DNA from: Hanleya hanleyi
Lineage: Eukaryota > Mollusca > Polyplacophora > Lepidopleurida > Hanleyidae
DNA length: 64,000 nt
Assembly (NCBI GenBank): GCA_036873755.1
Contig: JAVTVY010033683.1
Location: forward strand, 87,269 to 151,268
Direction: 5' to 3'
The notes beneath the pieces were generated by a model. That model searched no databases. It saw nothing but the letters and a program-made list of their open reading frames with translations, and had not been told where the DNA came from. Shown in pieces: positions 53,501 to 64,000 of this stretch (positions are counted from its first letter, which is position 1; every line of letters begins with the position of its first letter). A program made the position numbers and the translations under genes.

Positions 53501-56500
53501 TAAATTTGATTTTGCTGAAAAATCAGAAGCGTGAAACTGTCGAATTTAGTTATATATTAACCAGGAATGTTTCCTCTATAAATAGATGCCAAAAAGTGCC
53601 AATTCGAAAGGAGGACAATGCAAATAATATCACAAAATCTGTCCCCACCCCCCATGTCAGGTATATAAATTCAGGATGACCCTTCCGGTTTATGTCAGAC
53701 GTTAGCCAGGGTCAAACGAATCTTTCTGAACCAGATATTGTATTATTGCAGGCACCAAAGTTCAGGTACTTGTCATAAACTTGTATAATTATTTCAGGTT
53801 TCTGAGTTTCACTAAGAGTGAATAAATAGCCACTGATGCAGGTAAAAAGAATACAAAAATGGAGGATAATCCAGTTAAAACTAGTCTGTAATGTCTGTAT
53901 CTGACAACTTAAGCATCCTCAGCCGGGTCTCTGATCATTCTGTTATACCATGAGACTGATTGGATCAGTGCTGATATCGGTCAGTTCATTTTGAGACAGA
54001 TATGGACATTACAATGATCACACGTTCTCACCAGAAACCAGCATTTTCGACCATTTTAGCATTTCAGCAAAGCACCAGATGATGTAAATCCACAAAATAC
54101 TAAAGAAAATCAATCCATTCAGTGTTACTTGAAAATATATCTTGGTCGTAAAGATTTGAGACGGTAAACGGCTGCAAAACGGCACGAATAGCCGATTTTA
54201 ATCAGTAAAAACACGCAACAAATATACCCCCACCCCCTTAATAAAACGATCCCACCGACCTCAACGCCCACATTGAATGGAATCTTCCGAATTCCCACCA
54301 AACAATAAATAAGTTGAGCTACGATACCCAATTTAGCGGTATATACCTTACCTAGAGTCCATTTTCCAACACAGTTTGATCAAATACGTTCAGAAAATGT
54401 TGATGTAGTAGGCATCAGACTCCTAAATAATTTACACGTTCGGCAGTATTAACAAAATTGTACCTCGCTGGTTCCCTAATTGAGTTTAGACTTTCATCTT
54501 TCGACAGGAAGTAGTTTAATTCAAGCGCTACAACGTGACAAACTTCTTGTAAAACTTTTACCGTCAAAATTTCAAGCTGTGCGCGCCTCTACACATGAGG
54601 TGCTCATTTCGCTGTTTTCTCTGCCTGCTGAAAGCAGTGCTCAGGCCCCGCAAATAGTGCCCCGGCGAGGCATGTTATCGAGCAGTGAATCGAAATAAAA
54701 TTTGTAGCTGAATAGAACAAATACAATACTTGCCAGTGGTACCAACGGCTTTCTATTAATCGTTGCAACGAAGGCGGAAAAAAATCGTGAAAATTCTGGT
54801 CTTTGGCAGAGATTGCTTTTTTTTATTTAGGAGCCTGAGGCCTATTAGGTGGGCTTATTTCATCCGATCAGTCTGATATCAGACATGGGCTTGCATCATT
54901 CAATTGCCCGGAAGCTGGAAAATATTCACGGGTTTTCATCAAATACTTTGCGCGCTATGCGTTTTTTGCTACATGTACCCCCATCAAAATACAACAGTTT
55001 TCGGCTAGCTAAAGCACACATCTGGGCTTGGCGATCAGGCCCGATTTGTAAAGATGCCATAACAAACGCTATGATTAGTTCTTGAATGGATGACCCATAT
55101 ATTCCTACATATTCGGAAACCTGTTACTAGCGTGTTGGTCCTTCCATTGAATTATTGTAATTTTTGCGATACAATACTCTTAAAAACGCTAATTTTCGGC
55201 AATTTTGTGGATTAAATTTGATTTTGCTGAAAAATCAGAAGCGTGAAACTGTCGAATTTAGTTATATATTAACCAGGAATGTTTCCTCTATAAATAGATG
55301 CCAAAAAGTGCCAATTCGAAAGGAGGACAATGCAAATAATATCACAAAATCTGTCCCCACCCCCCATGTCAGGTATATAAATTCAGGATGACCCTTCCGG
55401 TTTATGTCAGACGTTAGCCAGGGTCAAACGAATCTTTCTGAACCAGATATTGTATTATTGCAGGCACCAAAGTTCAGGTACTTGTCATAAACTTGTATAA
55501 TTATTTCAGGTTTCTGAGTTTCACTAAGAGTGAATAAATAGCCACTGATGCAGGTAAAAAGAATACAAAAATGGAGGATAATCCAGTTAAAACTAGTCTG
55601 TAATGTCTGTATCTGACAACTTAAGCATCTCAGCCGGGTCTCTGATCATTCTGTTATACCATGAGACTGATTGGATCAGTGCTGATATCGGTCAGTTCAT
55701 TTTGAGACAGATATGGACATTACAATGATCACACGTTCTCACCAGAAACCAGCATTTTCGACCATTTTAGCATTTCAGCAAAGCACCAGATGATGTAAAT
55801 CCACAAAATACTAAAGAAAATCAATCCATTCAGTGTTACTTGAAAATATATCTTGGTCGTAAAGATTTGAGACGGTAAACGGCTGCAAAACGGCACGAAT
55901 AGCCGATTTTAATCAGTAAAAACACGCAACAAATATACCCCCACCCCCTTAATAAAACGATCCCACCGACCTCAACGCCCACATTGAATGGAATCTTCCG
56001 AATTCCCACCAAACAATAAATAAGTTGAGCTACGATACCCAATTTAGCGGTATATACCTTACCTAGAGTCCATTTTCCAACACAGTTTGATCAAATACGT
56101 TCAGAAAATGTTGATGTAGTAGGCATCAGACTCCTAAATAATTTACACGTTCGGCAGTATTAACAAAATTGTACCTCGCTGGTTCCCTAATTGAGTTTAG
56201 ACTTTCATCTTTCGACAGGAAGTAGTTTAATTCAAGCGCTACAACGTGACAAACTTCTTGTAAAACTTTTACCGTCAAAATTTCAAGCTGTGCGCGCCTC
56301 TACACATGAGGTGCTCATTTCGCTGTTTTCTCTGCCTGCTGAAAGCAGTGCTCAGGCCCCGCAAATAGTGCCCCGGCGAGGCATGTTATCGAGCAGTGAA
56401 TCGAAATAAAATTTGTAGCTGAATAGAACAAATACAATACTTGCCAGTGGTACCAACGGCTTTCTATTAATCGTTGCAACGAAGGCGGAAAAAAATCGTG

Positions 56501-59500
56501 AAAATTCTGGTCTTTGGCAGAGATTGCTTTTTTTTATTTAGGAGCCTGAGGCCTATTAGGTGGGCTTATTTCATCCGATCAGTCTGATATCAGACATGGG
56601 CTTGCATCATTCAATTGCCCGGAAGCTGGAAAATATTCACGGGTTTTCATCAAATACTTTGCGCGCTATGCGTTTTTTGCTACATGTACCCCCATCAAAA
56701 TACAACAGTTTTCGGCTAGCTAAAGCACACATCTGGGCTTGGCGATCAGGCCCAGATTTGTAAAGATGCCATAACAAACGCTATGATTAGTTCTTGAATG
56801 GATGACCCATATATTCCTACATATTCGGAAACCTGTTACTAGCGTGTTGGTCCTTCCATTGAATTATTGTAATTTTTGCGATACAATACTCTTAAAAACG
56901 CTAATTTTCGGCAATTTTGTGGATTAAATTTGATTTTGCTGAAAAATCAGAAGCGTGAAACTGTCGAATTTAGTTATATATTAACCAGGAATGTTTCCTC
57001 TATAAATAGATGCCAAAAAGTGCCAATTCGAAAGGAGGACAATGCAAATAATATCACAAAATCTGTCCCCACCCCCCATGTCAGGTATATAAATTCAGGA
57101 TGACCCTTCCGGTTTATGTCAGACGTTAGCCAGGGTCAAACGAATCTTTCTGAACCAGATATTGTATTATTGCAGGCACCAAAGTTCAGGTACTTGTCAT
57201 AAACTTGTATAATTATTTCAGGTTTCTGAGTTTCACTAAGAGTGAATAAATAGCCACTGATGCAGGTAAAAAGAATACAAAAATGGAGGATAATCCAGTT
57301 AAAACTAGTCTGTAATGTCTGTATCTGACAACTTAAGCATCCTCAGCCGGGTCTCTGATCATTCTGTTATACCATGAGACTGATTGGATCAGTGCTGATA
57401 TCGGTCAGTTCATTTTGAGACAGATATGGACATTACAATGATCACACGTTCTCACCAGAAACCAGCATTTTCGACCATTTTAGCATTTCAGCAAAGCACC
57501 AGATGATGTAAATCCACAAAATACTAAAGAAAATCAATCCATTCAGTGTTACTTGAAAATATATCTTGGTCGTAAAGATTTGAGACGGTAAACGGCTGCA
57601 AAACGGCACGAATAGCCGATTTTAATCAGTAAAAACACGCAACAAATATACCCCCACCCCCTTAATAAAACGATCCCACCGACCTCAACGCCCACATTGA
57701 ATGGAATCTTCCGAATTCCCACCAAACAATAAATAAGTTGAGCTACGATACCCAATTTAGCGGTATATACCTTACCTAGAGTCCATTTTCCAACACAGTT
57801 TGATCAAATACGTTCAGAAAATGTTGATGTAGTAGGCATCAGACTCCTAAATAATTTACACGTTCGGCAGTATTAACAAAATTGTACCTCGCTGGTTCCC
57901 TAATTGAGTTTAGACTTTCATCTTTCGACAGGAAGTAGTTTAATTCAAGCGCTACAACGTGACAAACTTCTTGTAAAACTTTTACCGTCAAAATTTCAAG
58001 CTGTGCGCGCCTCTACACATGAGGTGCTCATTTCGCTGTTTTCTCTGCCTGCTGAAAGCAGTGCTCAGGCCCCGCAAATAGTGCCCCGGCGAGGCATGTT
58101 ATCGAGCAGTGAATCGAAATAAAATTTGTAGCTGAATAGAACAAATACAATACTTGCCAGTGGTACCAACGGCTTTCTATTAATCGTTGCAACGAAGGCG
58201 GAAAAAAATCGTGAAAATTCTGGTCTTTGGCAGAGATTGCTTTTTTTTATTTAGGAGCCTGAGGCCTATTAGGTGGGCTTATTTCATCCGATCAGTCTGA
58301 TATCAGACATGGGCTTGCATCATTCAATTGCCCGGAAGCTGGAAAATATTCACGGGTTTTCATCAAATACTTTGCGCGCTATGCGTTTTTTGCTACATGT
58401 ACCCCCATCAAAATACAACAGTTTTCGGCTAGCTAAAGCACACATCTGGGCTTGGCGATCAGGCCCGGATTTGTAAAGATGCCATAACAAACGCTATGAT
58501 TAGTTCTTGAATGGATGACCCATATATTCCTACATATTCGGAAACCTGTTACTAGCGTGTTGGTCCTTCCATTGAATTATTGTAATTTTTGCGATACAAT
58601 ACTCTTAAAAACGCTAATTTTCGGCAATTTTGTGGATTAAATTTGATTTTGCTGAAAAATCAGAAGCGTGAAACTGTCGAATTTAGTTATATATTAACCA
58701 GGAATGTTTCCTCTATAAATAGATGCCAAAAAGTGCCAATTCGAAAGGAGGACAATGCAAATAATATCACAAAATCTGTCCCCACCCCCCATGTCAGGTA
58801 TATAAATTCAGGATGACCCTTCCGGTTTATGTCAGACGTTAGCCAGGGTCAAACGAATCTTTCTGAACCAGATATTGTATTATTGCAGGCACCAAAGTTC
58901 AGGTACTTGTCATAAACTTGTATAATTATTTCAGGTTTCTGAGTTTCACTAAGAGTGAATAAATAGCCACTGATGCAGGTAAAAAGAATACAAAAATGGA
59001 GGATAATCCAGTTAAAACTAGTCTGTAATGTCTGTATCTGACAACTTAAGCATCCTCAGCCGGGTCTCTGATCATTCTGTTATACCATGAGACTGATTGG
59101 ATCAGTGCTGATATCGGTCAGTTCATTTTGAGACAGATATGGACATTACAATGATCACACGTTCTCACCAGAAACCAGCATTTTCGACCATTTTAGCATT
59201 TCAGCAAAGCACCAGATGATGTAAATCCACAAAATACTAAAGAAAATCAATCCATTCAGTGTTACTTGAAAATATATCTTGGTCGTAAAGATTTGAGACG
59301 GTAAACGGCTGCAAAACGGCACGAATAGCCGATTTTAATCAATAAAAACACGCAACAAATATACCCCCACCCCCTTAATAAAACGATCCCACCGACCTCA
59401 ACTCCCACATTGAATGGAATCTTCCGAATTCCCACCAAACAATAAATAAGTTGAGCTACGATACCCAATTTAGCGGTATATACCTTACCTAGAGTCCATT

Positions 59501-62500
59501 TTCCAACACAGTTTGATCAAATACGTTCAGAAAATGTTGATGTAGTAGGCATCAGACTCCTAAATAATTTACACGTTCGGCAGTATTAACAAAATTGTAC
59601 CTCGCTGGTTCCCTAATTGAGTTTAGACTTTCATCTTTCGACAGGAAGTAGTTTAATTCAAGCGCTACAACGTGACAAACTTCTTGTAAAACTTTTACCG
59701 TCAAAATTTCAAGCTGTGCGCGCCTCTACACATGAGGTGCTCATTTCGCTGTTTTCTCTGCCTGCTGAAAGCAGTGCTCAGGCCCCGCAAATAGTGCCCC
59801 GGCGAGGCATGTTATCGAGCAGTGAATCGAAATAAAATTTGTAGCTGAATAGAACAAATACAATACTTGCCAGTGGTACCAACGGCTTTCTATTAATCGT
59901 TGCAACGAAGGCGGAAAAAAATCGTGAAAATTCTGGTCTTTGGCAGAGATTGCTTTTTTTTATTTAGGAGCCTGAGGCCTATTAGGTGGGCTTATTTCAT
60001 CCGATCAGTCTGATATCAGACATGGGCTTGCATCATTCAATTGCCCGGAAGCTGGAAAATATTCACGGGTTTTCATCAAATACTTTGCGCGCTATGCGTT
60101 TTTTGCTACATGTACCCCCATCAAAATACAACAGTTTTCGGCTAGCTAAAGCACACATCTGGGCTTGGCGATCAGGCCCAGATTTGTAAAGATGCCATAA
60201 CAAACGCTATGATTAGTTCTTGAATGGATGACCCATATATTCCTACATATTCGGAAACCTGTTACTAGCGTGTTGGTCCTTCCATTGAATTATTGTAATT
60301 TTTGCGATACAATACTCTTAAAAACGCTAATTTTCGGCAATTTTGTGGATTAAATTTGATTTTGCTGAAAAATCAGAAGCGTGAAACTGTCGAATTTAGT
60401 TATATATTAACCAGGAATGTTTCCTCTATAAATAGATGCCAAAAAGTGCCAATTCGAAAGGAGGACAATGCAAATAATATCACAAAATCTGTCCCCACCC
60501 CCCATGTCAGGTATATAAATTCAGGATGACCCTTCCGGTTTATGTCAGACGTTAGCCAGGGTCAAACGAATCTTTCTGAACCAGATATTGTATTATTGCA
60601 GGCACCAAAGTTCAGGTACTTGTCATAAACTTGTATAATTATTTCAGGTTTCTGAGTTTCACTAAGAGTGAATAAATAGCCACTGATGCAGGTAAAAAGA
60701 ATACAAAAATGGAGGATAATCCAGTTAAAACTAGTCTGTAATGTCTGTATCTGACAACTTAAGCATCCTCAGCCGGGTCTCTGATCATTCTGTTATACCA
60801 TGAGACTGATTGGATCAGTGCTGATATCGGTCAGTTCATTTTGAGACAGATATGGACATTACAATGATCACACGTTCTCACCAGAAACCAGCATTTTCGA
60901 CCATTTTAGCATTTCAGCAAAGCACCAGATGATGTAAATCCACAAAATACTAAAGAAAATCAATCCATTCAGTGTTACTTGAAAATATATCTTGGTCGTA
61001 AAGATTTGAGACGGTAAACGGCTGCAAAACGGCACGAATAGCCGATTTTAATCAGTAAAAACACGCAACAAATATACCCCCACCCCCTTAATAAAACGAT
61101 CCCACCGACCTCAACGCCCACATTGAATGGAATCTTCCGAATTCCCACCAAACAATAAATAAGTTGAGCTACGATACCCAATTTAGCGGTATATACCTTA
61201 CCTAGAGTCCATTTTCCAACACAGTTTGATCAAATACGTTCAGAAAATGTTGATGTAGTAGGCATCAGACTCCTAAATAATTTACACGTTCGGCAGTATT
61301 AACAAAATTGTACCTCGCTGGTTCCCTAATTGAGTTTAGACTTTCATCTTTCGACAGGAAGTAGTTTAATTCAAGCGCTACAACGTGACAAACTTCTTGT
61401 AAAACTTTTACCGTCAAAATTTCAAGCTGTGCGCGCCTCTACACATGAGGTGCTCATTTCGCTGTTTTCTCTGCCTGCTGAAAGCAGTGCTCAGGCCCCG
61501 CAAATAGTGCCCCGGCGAGGCATGTTATCGAGCAGTGAATCGAAATAAAATTTGTAGCTGAATACAACAAATACAATACTTGCCAGTGGTACCAACGGCT
61601 TTCTATTAATCGTTGCAACGAAGGCGGAAAAAAATCGTGAAAATTCTGGTCTTTGGCAGAGATTGCTTTTTTTTATTTAGGAGCCTGAGGCCTATTAGGT
61701 GGGCTTATTTCATCCGATCAGTCTGATATCAGACATGGGCTTGCATCATTCAATTGCCCGGAAGCTGGAAAATATTCACGGGTTTTCATCAAATACTTTG
61801 CGCGCTATGCGTTTTTTGCTACATGTACCCCCATCAAAATACAACAGTTTTCGGCTAGCTAAAGCACACATCTGGGCTTGGCGATCAGGCCCAGATTTGT
61901 AAAGATGCCATAACAAACGCTATGATTAGTTCTTGAATGGATGACCCATATATTCCTACATATTCGGAAACCTGTTACTAGCGTGTTGGTCCTTCCATTG
62001 AATTATTGTAATTTTTGCGATACAATACTCTTAAAAACGCTAATTTTCGGCAATTTTGTGGATTAAATTTGATTTTGCTGAAAAATCAGAAGCGTGAAAC
62101 TGTCGAATTTAGTTATATATTAACCAGGAATGTTTCCTCTATAAATAGATGCCAAAAAGTGCCAATTCGAAAGGAGGACAATGCAAATAATATCACAAAA
62201 TCTGTCCCCACCCCCCATGTCAGGTATATAAATTCAGGATGACCCTTCCGGTTTATGTCAGACGTTAGCCAGGGTCAAACGAATCTTTCTGAACCAGATA
62301 TTGTATTATTGCAGGCACCAAAGTTCAGGTACTTGTCATAAACTTGTATAATTATTTCAGGTTTCTGAGTTTCACTAAGAGTGAATAAATAGCCACTGAT
62401 GCAGGTAAAAAGAATACAAAAATGGAGGATAATCCAGTTAAAACTAGTCTGTAATGTCTGTATCTGACAACTTAAGCATCCTCAGCCGGGTCTCTGATCA

Positions 62501-64000
62501 TTCTGTTATACCATGAGACTGATTGGATCAGTGCTGATATCGGTCAGTTCATTTTGAGACAGATATGGACATTACAATGATCACACGTTCTCACCAGAAA
62601 CCAGCATTTTCGACCATTTTAGCATTTCAGCAAAGCACCAGATGATGTAAATCCACAAAATACTAAAGAAAATCAATCCATTCAGTGTTACTTGAAAATA
62701 TATCTTGGTCGTAAAGATTTGAGACGGTAAACGGCTGCAAAACGGCACGAATAGCCGATTTTAATCAGTAAAAACACGCAACAAATATACCCCCACCCCC
62801 TTAATAAAACGATCCCACCGACCTCAACGCCCACATTGAATGGAATCTTCCGAATTCCCACCAAACAATAAATAAGTTGAGCTACGATACCCAATTTAGC
62901 GGTATATACCTTACCTAGAGTCCATTTTCCAACACAGTTTGATCAAATACGTTCAGAAAATGTTGATGTAGTAGGCATCAGACTCCTAAATAATTTACAC
63001 GTTCGGCAGTATTAACAAAATTGTACCTCGCTGGTTCCCTAATTGAGTTTAGACTTTCATCTTTCGACAGGAAGTAGTTTAATTCAAGCGCTACAACGTG
63101 ACAAACTTCTTGTAAAACTTTTACCGTCAAAATTTCAAGCTGTGCGCGCCTCTACACATGAGGTGCTCATTTCGCTGTTTTCTCTGCCTGCTGAAAGCAG
63201 TGCTCAGGCCCCGCAAATAGTGCCCCGGCGAGGCATGTTATCGAGCAGTGAATCGAAATAAAATTTGTAGCTGAATAGAACAAATACAATACTTGCCAGT
63301 GGTACCAACGGCTTTCTATTAATCGTTGCAACGAAGGCGGAAAAAAATCGTGAAAATTCTGGTCTTTGGCAGAGATTGCTTTTTTTTATTTAGGAGCCTG
63401 AGGCCTATTAGGTGGGCTTATTTCATCCAATCAGTCTGATATCGGACATGGGCTTGCATCATTCAATTGCCCGGAAGCTTGAAAAATTTCACGCGTTTTC
63501 ATCAAATACTTTGCGCGCTATGCGTTTGCTACATGTACCCCCATCAAAATACAACAGTTTTCGGCTAGCTAAAGCACACATCTGGGCTTGGCGATCAGGC
63601 CCAGATTTGTAAAGATGCCATAACAAACGCTATGATTAGTTCTTGAATGGATGACCCATATATTCCTACATATTCGGAAACCTGTTACTAGCGTGTTGGT
63701 CCTTCCATTGAATTATTGTAATTTTGCGATACAATACTCTTAAAAACGCTAATTTTCGGCAATTTTGTGGATTAAATTTGATTTTGCTGAAAAATCAGAA
63801 GCGTGAAACTGTCGAATTTAGTTATATATTAACCAGGAATGTTTCCTCTATAAATAAATGCCAAAAAGTGCCAATTCGAAAGGAGGACAATGCAAATAAT
63901 ATCACAAAATCTGTCCCCACCCCCCATGTCAGGTATATAAATTCAGGATGACCCTTCCGGTTTATGTCAGACGTTAGCCAGGGTCAAACGAATCTTTCTG
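50587..64000 (+). repeat. 1,713-bp macrosatellite, 8 units, continues past the window
   Basis: Units begin GGCATCAGACTCCTAAATAA at 50587, 52271, 54411, 56122, 57835, 59548, 61261 and 62974. The interior intervals are 1711-1713. Unit 1 lacks a ~31-bp segment present in the others (GACAACTTAAGCATC...). Unit 2 carries a ~430-bp internal duplication. The inner units differ by only a handful of bases, while units 1 and 8 carry more differences, as expected from homogenisation by unequal exchange. No tRNA, 5S, snRNA or protein family was recognised in the unit; the frames of about 67-75 codons are not convincing genes (one has no ATG). A TATA-like GTATATAAATT occurs once per unit. Confidence 0.97.
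52908..53335 (+). repeat. Partial internal duplication in macrosatellite unit 2
   Basis: Sequence returns from CCCGGATTTG to AGGTGCTCATTTCGCTG, repeating the stretch that starts at about 52,458, with a ~23-bp deletion (GCAGTGCCATAGGCATG). The junction shows one or two bases of homology. Seen only in this unit. Confidence 0.88.

Noticed and set aside
50656..63951. Four recurring 66-78-codon frames per macrosatellite unit as a protein family
   Set aside because: Their persistence follows from unit identity. One lacks an ATG, none has a known domain, and a reading across units shows no sign of codon-level constraint.
50587..64000. 5S rRNA, snRNA or histone repeat
   Set aside because: I looked for their conserved words (5S internal control region, U1/U2/U5/U6 cores, histone motifs) and found none.

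Overview
The window looks like nuclear DNA from a marine mollusc, most likely a gastropod (possibly a vetigastropod such as an abalone or top-shell). The support is a tRNA-derived SINE with a (CTCA)n tail, AT-rich repeat-dense intergenic DNA, short coding exons with GT/AG introns, and two protein families typical of molluscs: temptin and a short-chain-collagen-C4-like domain. The species call is inference. There is no sign of bacterial operons, rRNA genes or a CRISPR array.

Layout. 1-0.7 kb: unique DNA with a TATA-like promoter. 0.7-5.6 kb: an element bounded by long, almost identical inverted repeats and filled almost entirely with tandem repeats (29-bp minisatellite, CA microsatellite, CRE block, 163-bp, ~190-bp and ~142-bp satellites), with a SINE and a small palindromic MITE inserted in it. 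5.9-7.8 kb: a GC-rich fold-back element. 8.3-8.6 kb: a second palindromic MITE. 10.0-18.3 kb: two direct copies of a block made of a 33-bp array, the 163-bp satellite, a CRE pair, a GTGA microsatellite and a LINE fragment. The second copy is split by a 2-kb array of 506-bp units. 18.3-28 kb: MITEs, small unrecognised exon candidates, the last exon of a collagen-C4-like gene (20.5-21.0 kb) and two ~150-bp tandem arrays. 28.8-30.9 kb: an 11-bp minisatellite. 31.1-47.25 kb (minus strand): the main gene, ten coding exons whose splice phases all fit, joining an N-terminal temptin domain to a two-domain copper monooxygenase of the DBH/PHM type. 38.6-39.5 kb: a ~110-bp array, inside an intron. 40.4-42.0 kb: a TIR element, inside an intron. 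45-47 kb: a cluster of inverted repeats, also inside an intron. 49.7-50.6 kb: a decayed satellite. 50.6-64.0 kb: a 1,713-bp macrosatellite, eight units, running off the right edge.

How parts relate. The only gene with a clear function is the temptin-monooxygenase fusion. All six expected copper ligands and the EF-hand-like loop of temptin are visible, so it is predicted to be a secreted, active enzyme; its 3' end was not found. Most other content is a network of repeats that share modules: the 163-bp satellite carries an NRF1-like palindrome in most units, and paired TGACGTCA sites about one helical turn apart occur in two otherwise unrelated repeat families. Coordinates of repeat edges are read by eye and are good to a few bases at best; identity statements are by-eye comparisons, not alignments.
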